DNA from: Bradyrhizobium sp. WSM1743
GTDB taxonomy: Bacteria > Pseudomonadota > Alphaproteobacteria > Rhizobiales > Xanthobacteraceae
Reading direction: 5' to 3'
DNA length: 45,388 bases
NCBI RefSeq assembly: GCF_000473065.1
Contig: NZ_AXAZ01000068.1
Coordinates: forward strand, 1-45,388
Under the pieces are notes generated by a model. That model made no database searches. It was not told the DNA's origin and was given only the letters and a program-made list of their open reading frames with translations. Below, one piece after another: positions 1-8,308 of this stretch. Position 1 is the first letter of the stretch. Each line of letters opens with the position of its first letter. Position numbers and translations under genes: made by a program.

Positions 1-54
1 GTGAATTTCGCGGGAGTGAGGGAGGCCAGAAGGAACTCGGCTCCCGGGAGAGCA

Positions 55-190
55 CGGCATAAGCCGTCCGACCATCGCGCAGGGAAGGCCGTGTGTTGGG
101 CTTCACCTGTATGCTGCTGTGCGGTCTCCTTGCGTTACATCTTCGCGCAGCGGAACGCGGGTGCCAGCCGGCACCCGGCCTTCCCTGCGC
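55..190. repeat. Nested inverted-repeat element
   Basis: The sequence holds nested palindromes. An outer pair of 14-bp arms (77-90 and 177-190, GCGCAGGGAAGGCC and its complement) encloses a tight hairpin with 8-bp arms (158-165 and 170-177, loop AGCC). A smaller hairpin lies at 55-66. No reading frame here resembles a protein. I recognise the outer-arm sequence as common in Bradyrhizobium intergenic DNA, but did not search for it. The 3' arm runs directly into the composite repeat at 177-450. Role unknown; it could be a dispersed repeat or a structured RNA. Confidence 0.5.
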
Positions 191-450
191 CCTCTTGTAT
201 AGGAGGGTGGAGCGATCAAGCAAAGCTCGGGCAAAGCGCCGCGGGAATGCGAAGGCATGTCTGCAATCGGAATGCACGTTGGAGAGCTGCTGCCACGCTC
301 CGCTCTCGTGCCCCGGACGCAGCGCAGCGTCTCTTCGACGATGCGCTGCAGAGCCGGGGCCCACGTCGCCGCATTGTGCCGTGTCGCCCTGGGTCCCGGC
401 TCGGCGCCGCAACGCTTCACGCGTTGCGGCTTGTCCGGGACACGAAGGGC
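177..450 (+). repeat. Composite dispersed repeat, copy A
   Basis: This stretch matches, in reverse orientation, the sequence at 44896-45160. Shared blocks in order are GGCCTTCCCTGCGCCCTC, AAGCTCGGGCA, CTCGTGCCCCGGACGCAGCG, the GCGCTGCAGAGCCGGGG block, CCGCAACGCTT, and GCGTTGCGGCTTGTCCGGGA. It is non-coding: every frame gives low-complexity Arg/Ala/Pro-rich products. Such repeats are frequent in Bradyrhizobium and are often mis-annotated as short hypothetical proteins. Confidence 0.7.
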
Positions 451-562
451 GTTGTCGTTGCTAGGAAAGGCGCTCCGACTCAGCCGAACTGTCACCCACA
501 TCATCGACTCAGATTCGGAAGTGATTTATCCAACCTAAAATTTCAAGTTGTGAATGGCCTTC

Positions 563-643
563 ATGAATAGGTATCTTTGTAATCCCACCCGTGTCTTCCC
601 GGTAACGATTGTGCCGCTTGCGCAACAGTCGGTCCGGATTTAA
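563..643 (+). promoter_or_regulatory. Possible ilvD leader peptide ORF
   Basis: A 26-codon frame starts at ATG 563 and ends at TAA 641-643, upstream of ilvD. Its middle, VFPVTIVPL, is rich in Val, Ile and Leu codons, which are products of the ilvD pathway. A hairpin with a T-run follows at 655-680. The arrangement resembles a transcription-attenuation leader, but the branched-chain codons are not consecutive, no strong ribosome-binding site precedes the ATG, and I could not establish alternative pairing. A weak promoter-like pair (TTGTGA 548-553, TATCTT 572-577) overlaps its start. Speculative. Confidence 0.25.
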
Positions 644-654
644 CCCTCATCACT

Positions 655-680
655 GGCGGTTCGCATCGCCGCCGCTTTTT
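655..680 (+). terminator. Hairpin with T-run upstream of ilvD
   Basis: Arms GGCGG (655-659) and CCGCC (669-673) are followed by GC and five T residues (676-680). The shape is that of a short intrinsic terminator on the plus strand. It lies 150 bp before ilvD and just after the possible leader frame, so it could be an attenuator. It could equally end a transcript from further upstream. Confidence 0.35.
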
Positions 681-829
681 AGCCACACCTGAACATGAAT
701 AAAATCGCTCTAATGTTGTTTTAAAGGGCAGCGGCGGTCTTCGAAGGCGACGAGAAAATCCCAAGGTCGATTCAAATCTTGGCTCTGATTTTTCGGGTCT
801 GAAAGGGTTGGCTGGGGAAACTGGTTGCG

Positions 830-2551
830 ATGAACGCTAAGACCGACAAGCAGAGGCTGCCGAGCCGTCACGTGACGGAAGGCCCTGCGCGCGCGCCGCA
901 CCGGTCCTACTTCTACGCCATGGGTCTGACCACCGAGCAGATCCACCAGCCCTTCGTCGGCGTCGCCTCATGCTGGAACGAGGCCGCTCCCTGCAACATC
1001 GCGCTGATGCGCCAGGCCCAGGCGGTGAAGAAGGGCGTGGCATCGGCCGGCGGCACGCCACGCGAATTCTGCACCATCACCGTGACCGACGGCATCGCCA
1101 TGGGCCATGACGGCATGCGCTCGTCGCTGCCGTCACGGGAATGCATCGCCGACTCGGTCGAGCTGACCGTGCGCGGCCACGCCTATGACGCGCTGGTCGG
1201 GCTCGCCGGCTGCGACAAGTCGCTGCCGGGCATGATGATGGCGATGGTCCGCCTCAACGTCCCCTCGATCTTCATCTACGGCGGCTCGATCCTGCCCGGC
1301 AACTTCCGCGGGCAGCAGGTCACCGTGCAGGACATGTTCGAGGCCGTTGGCAAGCACTCGGTCGGCGCCATGTCGGACGAGGACCTCGACGAGATCGAGC
1401 GCGTGGCCTGCCCCTCGGCGGGCGCCTGCGGCGCGCAGTTCACCGCCAACACCATGGCGACCGTCTCGGAGGCGATCGGCCTCGCATTGCCGTACTCGGC
1501 CGGTGCCCCGGCACCCTACGAGATCCGCGATGCCTTCTGCATGACCGCGGGCGAGAAGGTGATGGACCTGATCGCCCAAAACATCCGGCCGCGCGACATC
1601 GTCACTCTTAAGGCGCTGGAGAATGCGGCTGCCGTGGTCGCGGCGTCCGGCGGCTCGACCAATGCTGCGCTGCACCTGCCGGCGATCGCGCACGAGGCCG
1701 GCATCAAGTTCGACCTGTTCGACGTTGCCGAAATCTTCAAAAAGACACCGTATGTCGCGGATTTGAAGCCGGGCGGCCGTTATGTCGCCAAAGACATGTT
1801 TGAAGTAGGTGGCATACCGCTTCTGATGAAGACGCTGCTCGACAACGGCTTCCTGCACGGTGATTGCCTTACCGTCACGGGCCGCACGATCGCCGAAAAC
1901 CTCAAGAGCGTGAAGTGGAATCCGCACCAGGACGTGGTGCACCCGGCAGACAAACCCATCACCGTGACGGGCGGTGTGGTCGGTCTGAAGGGCAATTTGG
2001 CGCCAGAAGGTGCGATCGTGAAAGTCGCGGGAATGTCCAACCTCAAGTTCACCGGTCCGGCCAGGTGCTTCGACCGTGAGGAGGACGCGTTCGAGGCGGT
2101 CCAGAACCGCACCTACCGCGAAGGCGAAGTCATCGTGATCCGCTACGAGGGGCCGAAGGGCGGTCCCGGTATGCGGGAGATGCTCCAGACCACAGCGGCG
2201 CTGACCGGCCAGGGCATGGGCGGCAAGATTGCGCTCATCACCGACGGCCGCTTCTCCGGCGCCACCCGCGGCTTCTGCATCGGCCATGTTGGGCCAGAGG
2301 CGGCGGTCGGCGGCCCGATCGGGCTGCTCGAGGACGGCGACATCATCGAGATCGACGCGGTCGCCGGTACCCTTAACGTAAAGTTGAGCGACGCCGAGCT
2401 CGCCCAGCGCAAAACCAAATGGAGCGCCCGCGCGACTAACCACACGTCGGGTGCGCTCTGGAAATATGCTCAGCAGGTTGGACCAGCGGTCGGAGGGGCA
2501 GTGACCCATCCGGGCGGCGCGCACGAGAAACAGTGCTATGCGGACATCTAG
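830..2551 (+). CDS. ilvD: Dihydroxy-acid dehydratase
   Basis: Cytoplasmic Fe-S enzyme that dehydrates 2,3-dihydroxy-3-methylbutanoate and its ethyl analogue to the 2-keto acids that give valine/leucine and isoleucine. At 573 residues it has the full length of the IlvD/Edd family. Conserved cysteines that fit the cluster ligands are C48 (ASCWNE), C128 (AGCDKS) and C200 (SAGACGAQ). The C-terminal half contains the family's DGRFSGATRG motif. The ATG at 830 gives the usual N-terminus, ending in the HVTEGPARAPHRSYFYAMGL region. The last 14 bp overlap the next gene, so the two are probably co-transcribed. A possible attenuator lies upstream. Identification is firm. Confidence 0.97.
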   Translation: MNAKTDKQRLPSRHVTEGPARAPHRSYFYAMGLTTEQIHQPFVGVASCWNEAAPCNIALMRQAQAVKKGVASAGGTPREFCTITVTDGIAMGHDGMRSSLPSRECIADSVELTVRGHAYDALVGLAGCDKSLPGMMMAMVRLNVPSIFIYGGSILPGNFRGQQVTVQDMFEAVGKHSVGAMSDEDLDEIERVACPSAGACGAQFTANTMATVSEAIGLALPYSAGAPAPYEIRDAFCMTAGEKVMDLIAQNIRPRDIVTLKALENAAAVVAASGGSTNAALHLPAIAHEAGIKFDLFDVAEIFKKTPYVADLKPGGRYVAKDMFEVGGIPLLMKTLLDNGFLHGDCLTVTGRTIAENLKSVKWNPHQDVVHPADKPITVTGGVVGLKGNLAPEGAIVKVAGMSNLKFTGPARCFDREEDAFEAVQNRTYREGEVIVIRYEGPKGGPGMREMLQTTAALTGQGMGGKIALITDGRFSGATRGFCIGHVGPEAAVGGPIGLLEDGDIIEIDAVAGTLNVKLSDAELAQRKTKWSARATNHTSGALWKYAQQVGPAVGGAVTHPGGAHEKQCYADI

Positions 2552-3365
2552 GCGTGCCACAGTTGCGTTTATGTTGGGGGCGGCTGCGCTGGCCGCGCCG
2601 GCGTTCGCCTTCGACGGCGCGCCGGTCAATCCGAAGGACGCGACCATCCCGGTCGTGACCACCTTGCCAGGCGCGGCGGGTGCGGTGCGCACCAAGGTTC
2701 CGCCGGCGGTCGCAGCCCAGGAAACCTCGCTCAGCGCCCTGCAATATGCTGCCGAGGGTGGCCACCCCATCGCGCAGTGGAAGCTCGGCCGCATGTACGC
2801 CAATGGCGATGGCGTCGCCCAGGACGATTTGCGTGCCTTCGAATATTTCAGCCGGATCGCCAACGCGCATGCCGAGGACAGCCCGTCGGCGCCGCAGGCG
2901 CAGATCGTCGCCAATGCCTTCGTCGCGCTCGGCCGCTACTATCTGGCCGGCATTCCGAATTCGAAGATCAAGGCCGATCCGGACCGTGCGCGGGAGATGT
3001 TCTCCTATGCCGCATCCTATTTCGGCAACGCAGACGCGCAGTACGACCTCGCCCGTCTGTACCTGAAGACCCCGGACGCCTCGCGCGAGGACTTCCGCTA
3101 TGGCGCGCGCTGGCTCGGTCTCGCCGCGCAGAAGGGGCAGCACCAGGCCCAGGCACTGCTCGGCCAGATGCTGTTCAACGGCGACCGCCTGCCGCGGCAG
3201 GCCGCGCGCGGCCTGATGTGGCTGACCTTGGCGCGCGACAGCGCTGGTCCCGAGGAGGTCTGGATCAAGGAAAGCTACAACCGCGCCTTCGCAAAGGCCT
3301 CCGACGACGACCGCGCCATGTGCCTGCAAATGCTGGAGCAGTGGGTGCAGGGCCGCCGGGAGTAG
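2538..3365 (+). CDS. ExoR-like periplasmic Sel1-repeat protein
   Basis: A 275-residue protein with a signal peptide (residues 1 to about 24, ending APAFA) and several Sel1-like helical repeats; the first is LQYAAEGGHPIAQWKLGRMY near residue 70. That repeat and the overall length resemble ExoR of Sinorhizobium and Agrobacterium. There ExoR is a periplasmic inhibitor of the ExoS/ChvG-ChvI two-component system and controls exopolysaccharide, motility and acid response. The start ATG lies inside the end of ilvD (14-bp overlap), implying translational coupling. The link to a branched-chain amino-acid gene is unexpected. Orthology to ExoR is inferred from remembered sequence; a generic Sel1 protein is the alternative. 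Confidence 0.75.
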   Translation: MRTSRRATVAFMLGAAALAAPAFAFDGAPVNPKDATIPVVTTLPGAAGAVRTKVPPAVAAQETSLSALQYAAEGGHPIAQWKLGRMYANGDGVAQDDLRAFEYFSRIANAHAEDSPSAPQAQIVANAFVALGRYYLAGIPNSKIKADPDRAREMFSYAASYFGNADAQYDLARLYLKTPDASREDFRYGARWLGLAAQKGQHQAQALLGQMLFNGDRLPRQAARGLMWLTLARDSAGPEEVWIKESYNRAFAKASDDDRAMCLQMLEQWVQGRRE

Positions 3366-3383
3366 CTCCACGGCGGGGCGGCG

Positions 3384-4181
3384 TCAGGCCGCCTCCAGAT
3401 CCAGATCCGCCCACACCGGCACGTGATCCGAGGGCTTCTCCCAGCCGCGCACATAGCTGTCGATGCCGACATTGGCGAGCCGGTCGGTGGCCTGCGGCGA
3501 CAGCAAGAGATGATCGATCCGCAGGCCCTGGTTCTTCTGCCAGGCCCCGGCCTGATAGTCCCAGAAGGTGTAGAGGCCCTGCTCGTCGGTCACCGCCCGC
3601 AAGGCATCCGTCAGGCCGAGGCCGAGCAGGGACTGGAAGCTCTCGCGCGTCTCGGTCTTGAACAGGGCGTCCTCGGTCCAGGCGGCCGGATTGTGCACGT
3701 CGCGGGCATGCGGGATGACGTTGAAGTCGCCTGCGAGGATCAGCGGCTCCTCCGCCTTGAGTCGCTCTTTCGAATAATCAAGAAGCCGGGACATCCATTT
3801 GAGCTTGTAGGGATATTTGTCGGTCCCGACCGGATTGCCGTTGGGCAGGTAAAGGCAGGCGATGCGCAGCACCCCGCGCTTGAGCGTCACCACGCCCTCG
3901 AGGAACCGGGCATGCGTATCCTCGTCGTCGCCGGCGAGGCCCGACTTGGTCTCGTCGAACCGGAGCTTGGAGAGCAGGGCGACGCCGTTGAACGTCTTCT
4001 GCCCGTGCGTCACCACGTTGTAGCCCAGCGCCTCGATCTCCAGCCGCGGAAAGGCCTCGTCGACGCATTTGATCTCCTGCAGGCAGACGATGTCGGGCTG
4101 GCACTCCCTCAGCCAGGACAGGAGCAGATCGATCCGCTGTCGGACCGAGTTCACGTTCCACGTCGCTACTCTGATGGGCAT
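3384..4181 (-). CDS. xthA: Exodeoxyribonuclease III
   Basis: Mg-dependent 3'-5' exonuclease and AP endonuclease of base-excision repair. The 265-residue product starts MPIRVATWNVNSVRQR, the usual N-terminus of the family. The reading frame stays open 26 codons further upstream, but the ATG at 4181 has a GGAG 9 bp before it and fits the family. Catalytic residues are visible: E36 (LQEIK), Y111, D152 and N154 (GDFNV), D223 (RIDHLL), and D252/H253 (SDHVPVW). It is divergent from the histidine kinase gene (134-bp gap) and its 3' end faces the exoR-like gene 18 bp away. Confidence 0.95.
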   Translation of the reverse strand: MPIRVATWNVNSVRQRIDLLLSWLRECQPDIVCLQEIKCVDEAFPRLEIEALGYNVVTHGQKTFNGVALLSKLRFDETKSGLAGDDEDTHARFLEGVVTLKRGVLRIACLYLPNGNPVGTDKYPYKLKWMSRLLDYSKERLKAEEPLILAGDFNVIPHARDVHNPAAWTEDALFKTETRESFQSLLGLGLTDALRAVTDEQGLYTFWDYQAGAWQKNQGLRIDHLLLSPQATDRLANVGIDSYVRGWEKPSDHVPVWADLDLEAA

Positions 4182-4315
4182 GTCGGCGGGCTCCGGGCAG
4201 GGACCATGGTTAGAACAAACTGCAAACGCGCCCGTCAAGGACGCCGCAAAATCTCCCACAAAATTAACCCGGTCTAAGCAGGCGGCGGGCCATTGATCGT
4301 CAGAAGGTTCCGCGG

Positions 4316-6646
4316 ATGGGATGGCCGGATAAGTCGATGAAGCGAGCTCAGCCGCGTGACGGCCTGATCGGCGCGTTCCTGTATTGGCTCGGCGGCTTCG
4401 AGATCGAGGACGGCCTGACTGCCGATCTCAGCGAGCGTGAGATCCGCCGCGTCCGCGCCAAGCAGATCGACGCCGTGACCCGGCTGATCCCGGTGACGAT
4501 GTCGGTGACGATGCTGAACGTTGCCATCGTGCTGATCCTGTTCTGGGGCAGGGGCTGGAACGACTTCCTCGCGATCTGGGGCCTGACGCTCGCGGCCACC
4601 GCCTCGCTCGCGGTGCGCGCGTGGCACAAGTCGCATCAGAACCCGCCGCAGGAGGCTTCGCTCCGCGCCGCGCGGCAGATGCTGCGGCAGGCATTTTTCC
4701 TGGCCGCGATCTGGAGCACGCTGCCGCTCGCCTTGTTCAGCCGCATCGAGCCGACCAGCCAATTGATCCTGGCCTGCCTGATGGTCGGCATGATGTCGGG
4801 CGGCGCCTTCACGCTCTCGACCTTCCCGCGCGCCGGCCTCGTCTATCTCGCCACCATGACGACCTCCTGCGCCGGCGCGCTGCTCTTGTGCGGCACGGGT
4901 CCGTATCTCGTGACCGCGGTGTTCCTGCTGCTGTTCGCGTTTTTCATGGCGCGTAACATCGTCTGCCAGGGCAATCTGTTCCTCGGCAATCTCAAGGCCC
5001 AGCTTGAGCTCGAGCGCCAGACGGAGATCATCTCGCTGCTACTGAAGGACTTTCAGGAGAACGCCAGCGACTGGCTGTGGCAGACCGATGCCGAGGGGCA
5101 TCTGATCGACGTGCCTCAACGCTTCGCGGACGTCGCGCAGCTGCCGCTTCCGCTGCTGAAAGGATCGCAATTCGCCGACGTGCTCGACATGCTGTGCCCC
5201 GAAGACAAGTCCGCGGCCTACAACATCGTCGGTCTGATGGAGCAGGCCGAGCCGCTGAACGAGATGAATCTCAAGGTCGTCGCCGGCGGCGAGGCGCGCT
5301 TGTGGTCGCTGACGGCGAAGCCCGCCTATGATCGCGAAGGAATGTTCCTCGGCTATCGCGGCTTCGGCCGCGACGTGACCGAGCGTTGGCGCGCGGAAAA
5401 GGCCGAGGCCGAGAGCCGCGCCAAGTCGGACTTCCTGGCGGTGATGAGCCACGAGATCCGCACGCCGATGAACGGTGTGCTCGGGCTTGCCAGCATGCTG
5501 CTCGAAACCAAGCTTGATCCGGAGCAGCGCGAAGCCGTCACCACGATCCGCGAGTCCGGCGACAATCTCCAGCGTATCCTCAACGACATTCTCGACCTGT
5601 CCAAGCTCGAGGCTGGCCGCTTCCAGTTCGAGGTGATCGACTTCGCCCCGCAGGCGCTGGTCGAGACGGTTGCGAGCGTGGTGCGCGCGAGCGCCAAGGG
5701 CAAGGGGTTATCCGTCAAGGTCGAGCTCGATCCGGACCTGCCGCCGACGCTGCGCGGCGACGTCGCGCGCATTCGCCAGGTGCTGCTCAACCTCGCGTCC
5801 AATGCGGTGAAGTTCACCGACGAAGGCGAGGTCAGGATATCAGTCATCTGCCAGGCGCGCCGCGACCTGCTGGCGACCGTCGAATGGACCGTGACCGACA
5901 GCGGCATCGGCATCGCCCCGGAAAAGCTCGGCCTGCTGTTCAGCGACTTCGCCCAGGCCGATGCCTCGATCAGCCGCCGCTTCGGCGGCACCGGCCTCGG
6001 CCTTGCGATCAGCAGGCGCATCATCGAACAGATGGGCGGCACCATCGGCGTCACCTCGGCGCCGGGCGAGGGTTCGACCTTCCGCTTCACGCTGGTGCTG
6101 CCCTGGAGCCAGGCGCAGGCGTCCGATGCCGCGGCCGGGCGCGACGAGGCAGAGGAGCTGAAAGCCCGCATCGCCGGCCTCGATCGGCCGCTCAAGGTGC
6201 TGGTCGCAGAGGACGATGCCGTCAACCGCATGGTCGTGAGCAAGATGCTGGGGGCCTTCGACGTCGAATTGCGCGTCGTCACGGACGGCGCCGAAGCCGT
6301 CGCGGAGGCCTCCGAAGTCCACTACGACGTGGTGCTGATGGACGTGCGCATGCCCGACATGGACGGACTTGCTGCTACCCGCGCGATCCGTGCGCAGGGA
6401 GGCCGCTTCGAGGTCCTGCCGATCGTCGCGCTCACCGCCAACGCCTTTCCCGAGGACGTCAGGATCTGCCGCGAAGCGGGCATGTCGGACTTTCTGGCGA
6501 AACCGCTGCGCAAGCAGGCGCTGATCGCAGCCTTGCTGCGTGCGCTCGACGGGCACACCATGTCGGAGGACGCGCCGCTCCAGCCGGTGCTGATGCCGGT
6601 CGACGTGGATTGGAGGGACGAGGAAAGACAGATAACGGGCGTCTAG
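4316..6646 (+). CDS. Membrane hybrid histidine kinase/response regulator
   Basis: A 776-residue sensor. About six hydrophobic segments lie at residues 57-77, 83-100, 126-141, 149-169, 173-192 and 196-212. A PAS-like region follows (235-360), then a HisKA domain with phospho-acceptor H379 (SHEIRTPMNGV). A HATPase domain has DSGIGI and GGTGLGLAI near residues 525-570. A C-terminal receiver (626-745) has D676 in VLMDVRMPDMDG and a conserved KP late in the domain. It should autophosphorylate and pass phosphate to its own receiver; the signal and final target are unknown. No output regulator is adjacent. The stop lies 4 bp from the convergent erpA stop. ATG 4337 is an alternative start. Confidence 0.93.
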   Translation: MGWPDKSMKRAQPRDGLIGAFLYWLGGFEIEDGLTADLSEREIRRVRAKQIDAVTRLIPVTMSVTMLNVAIVLILFWGRGWNDFLAIWGLTLAATASLAVRAWHKSHQNPPQEASLRAARQMLRQAFFLAAIWSTLPLALFSRIEPTSQLILACLMVGMMSGGAFTLSTFPRAGLVYLATMTTSCAGALLLCGTGPYLVTAVFLLLFAFFMARNIVCQGNLFLGNLKAQLELERQTEIISLLLKDFQENASDWLWQTDAEGHLIDVPQRFADVAQLPLPLLKGSQFADVLDMLCPEDKSAAYNIVGLMEQAEPLNEMNLKVVAGGEARLWSLTAKPAYDREGMFLGYRGFGRDVTERWRAEKAEAESRAKSDFLAVMSHEIRTPMNGVLGLASMLLETKLDPEQREAVTTIRESGDNLQRILNDILDLSKLEAGRFQFEVIDFAPQALVETVASVVRASAKGKGLSVKVELDPDLPPTLRGDVARIRQVLLNLASNAVKFTDEGEVRISVICQARRDLLATVEWTVTDSGIGIAPEKLGLLFSDFAQADASISRRFGGTGLGLAISRRIIEQMGGTIGVTSAPGEGSTFRFTLVLPWSQAQASDAAAGRDEAEELKARIAGLDRPLKVLVAEDDAVNRMVVSKMLGAFDVELRVVTDGAEAVAEASEVHYDVVLMDVRMPDMDGLAATRAIRAQGGRFEVLPIVALTANAFPEDVRICREAGMSDFLAKPLRKQALIAALLRALDGHTMSEDAPLQPVLMPVDVDWRDEERQITGV

Positions 6647-6650
6647 CCGG

Positions 6651-6980
6651 TCAGACCGAGAAGCTGGTGCCGCAGCCGCAGGACGCGGTCGCGTTGGGAT
6701 TGTTGACGCGGAACGAGGCGCCGATCAGATCGTCGACGAAATCGACCTGCGAGCCCGCAAGGAACGGCTGCGAGGCGGAATCGACCAGCACCACTGCGTT
6801 CTCCTGCTCGATCACGAGATCGTCCTCGGTGCGGGCACGGTCGATGTCGAACTTGTACTGGAAACCGGAGCAGCCGCCGCCCTCGACGGAGATGCGCAGC
6901 ATCGCGCCAGCACCTTCGCCCTTGAGGATCTCCCCAATCCGGCGTGCGGCCCGGTCGCTGATGGTCACGGCAGTCGTCAT
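6651..6980 (-). CDS. erpA: Iron-sulfur cluster insertion protein (A-type)
   Basis: A small HesB/IscA/ErpA-family carrier that delivers Fe-S clusters to apo-enzymes. The 109-residue product has the three invariant cysteines: one in GGGCSGFQY and two in SCGCGTSF near the C-terminus. I chose ATG 6980 because GGAG sits 7 bp upstream; a GTG immediately before it (6983) is too close. The gene is divergent from dgt and near xthA, a neighbourhood I remember from other Rhizobiales. ErpA is preferred over IscA because no isc/suf genes are nearby, but the subfamily is not certain. Confidence 0.88.
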   Translation of the reverse strand: MTTAVTISDRAARRIGEILKGEGAGAMLRISVEGGGCSGFQYKFDIDRARTEDDLVIEQENAVVLVDSASQPFLAGSQVDFVDDLIGASFRVNNPNATASCGCGTSFSV

Positions 6981-7090
6981 CACTGGTCTCCAATAGTCCC
7001 GCAGTCATACCCAATTCATTTGGTATCCCGCGCCTGACATAGTTAAGTGCCACCATACGCAGAATCAAATGGATAGGGACTAAATTCGCC

Positions 7091-8299
7091 GTGTCCGTCG
7101 GAATGGCAGCCCCCCGCGCGCCCTATGCCTGCGACCCCGATCGCAGCCGCGGCCGGCTGGTCGCCGAGCCCCCGAGCCGGACCCGCAGCCCGTTCCGGCG
7201 GGATTGCGACCGGGTGATCCATTCCACCGCGTTCCGCCGCCTGAAGTACAAGACCCAGGTGTTCGTGTTCCACGAGGGCGACCACTACCGCACCCGGCTG
7301 ACCCATTCGCTGGAGGTGGCGCAGATCGCCCGCGCGCTGGCCAGGCAGCTCGGGCTGGACGAGGACCTAACCGAGACCCTCGCACTCGCGCACGATCTCG
7401 GTCATCCGCCGTTCGGACATGCCGGCGAGCGGGCCTTGGACGCCTGCCTGAAGGAATTTGGCGGCTTCGACCACAATGCTCAGACGCTCCGCGTCGTGGC
7501 TTCGCTCGAGCACCGCTATCCCGAGTTCGACGGGCTCAACCTGACCTGGGAATCGCTGGAGGGCATCGTCAAGCACAACGGCCCGCTGACTGACCGCAGC
7601 GGCGTCCCGGTTGGGCGCTATCGCGAGCATGGCGTTCCCGTTGGGATCGCCGACTACGTCAAGACCTATGATCTCGAATTGTGGAGCTTTGCCTCGCTGG
7701 AGGCGCAGGTCGCCGCGATCGCCGACGACATCGCCTATGACGCCCATGACATCGATGACGGCCTGCGCGCCGGCCTGTTCCAGCTCGACGATCTCAAGGC
7801 AATGCCGCTGACCGCGGAGATCATCGCCGAGACTGCGGCGCATTATCCCGATCTCGAGGACGTCCGGCGCGGCGCCGAGCTGGTGCGCGAGCTAATCTCG
7901 CATCTGATCGGGGCGGTGTTTGCGGAGACGCAGAAGAACCTCGCTGCCGTCAAGCCGCAATCGGCCCAGGACGTGCGCCAGCAGAGCCGGGCGCTGATCG
8001 CGTTTCCGGTCGAGGTCGCGGAGGAAGAGGCTGCCATCAAGACCTTCCTGTACCAACACATGTACCGCCACGAGCGGGTGATGCGCGTGATGGGGGAGGC
8101 GGAGCAGATCCTGTTCGATCTGTTCGCGAAATACCTGAAGGTGCCAGCCGAGCTGCCGCCGGAATGGCTGTTGGGCGCGGAGGCGGACAATGAGGGCGAC
8201 CGGGCACGCCGGATCGGCAATTTCATTGCCGGAATGACCGACCGTTTCGCCCTGACCGAGCACCAGCGGCTCTTTGACTCGACCCCGGATTTGCGTTAG
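7091..8299 (+). CDS. dgt: dGTPase-like deoxynucleotide triphosphohydrolase
   Basis: A 402-residue HD-domain enzyme that hydrolyses dNTPs to deoxynucleosides and triphosphate, regulating nucleotide pools. Metal-binding residues are visible as H72 (RLTHSLEVAQ) and H101-D102 in HDLGHPPFGHAGE, with the further HD-superfamily aspartate in DIAYDAHDIDDG. The N-terminus RSPFRRDCDRVIHS.AFRRL is typical of the group 2 dGTPase-like family. The start is GTG 7091; ATG 7103 is an alternative. argS follows after 9 bp, so the two probably share a transcript. Confidence 0.93.
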   Translation: MSVGMAAPRAPYACDPDRSRGRLVAEPPSRTRSPFRRDCDRVIHSTAFRRLKYKTQVFVFHEGDHYRTRLTHSLEVAQIARALARQLGLDEDLTETLALAHDLGHPPFGHAGERALDACLKEFGGFDHNAQTLRVVASLEHRYPEFDGLNLTWESLEGIVKHNGPLTDRSGVPVGRYREHGVPVGIADYVKTYDLELWSFASLEAQVAAIADDIAYDAHDIDDGLRAGLFQLDDLKAMPLTAEIIAETAAHYPDLEDVRRGAELVRELISHLIGAVFAETQKNLAAVKPQSAQDVRQQSRALIAFPVEVAEEEAAIKTFLYQHMYRHERVMRVMGEAEQILFDLFAKYLKVPAELPPEWLLGAEADNEGDRARRIGNFIAGMTDRFALTEHQRLFDSTPDLR

Positions 8300-8308
8300 G
8301 CGGCGGCC

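Noticed and set aside
1..570. Open frames on both strands in the first 570 bp, up to 189 codons
   Set aside because: They run through dispersed repeats and give Arg/Ala/Pro-rich products with no family likeness; such frames are typical mis-annotations in Bradyrhizobium.
1133..2914. 593-codon minus-strand open frame opposite ilvD
   Set aside because: A shadow of high GC at third codon positions; ilvD on the plus strand is certain and the product has no recognisable domain.
4213..4227. GAAC-N7-AAAC near xthA, resembling an SOS box
   Set aside because: One half-site base is wrong (AAAC for GAAC), and chance matches at this level are frequent. Not claimed as a LexA site.
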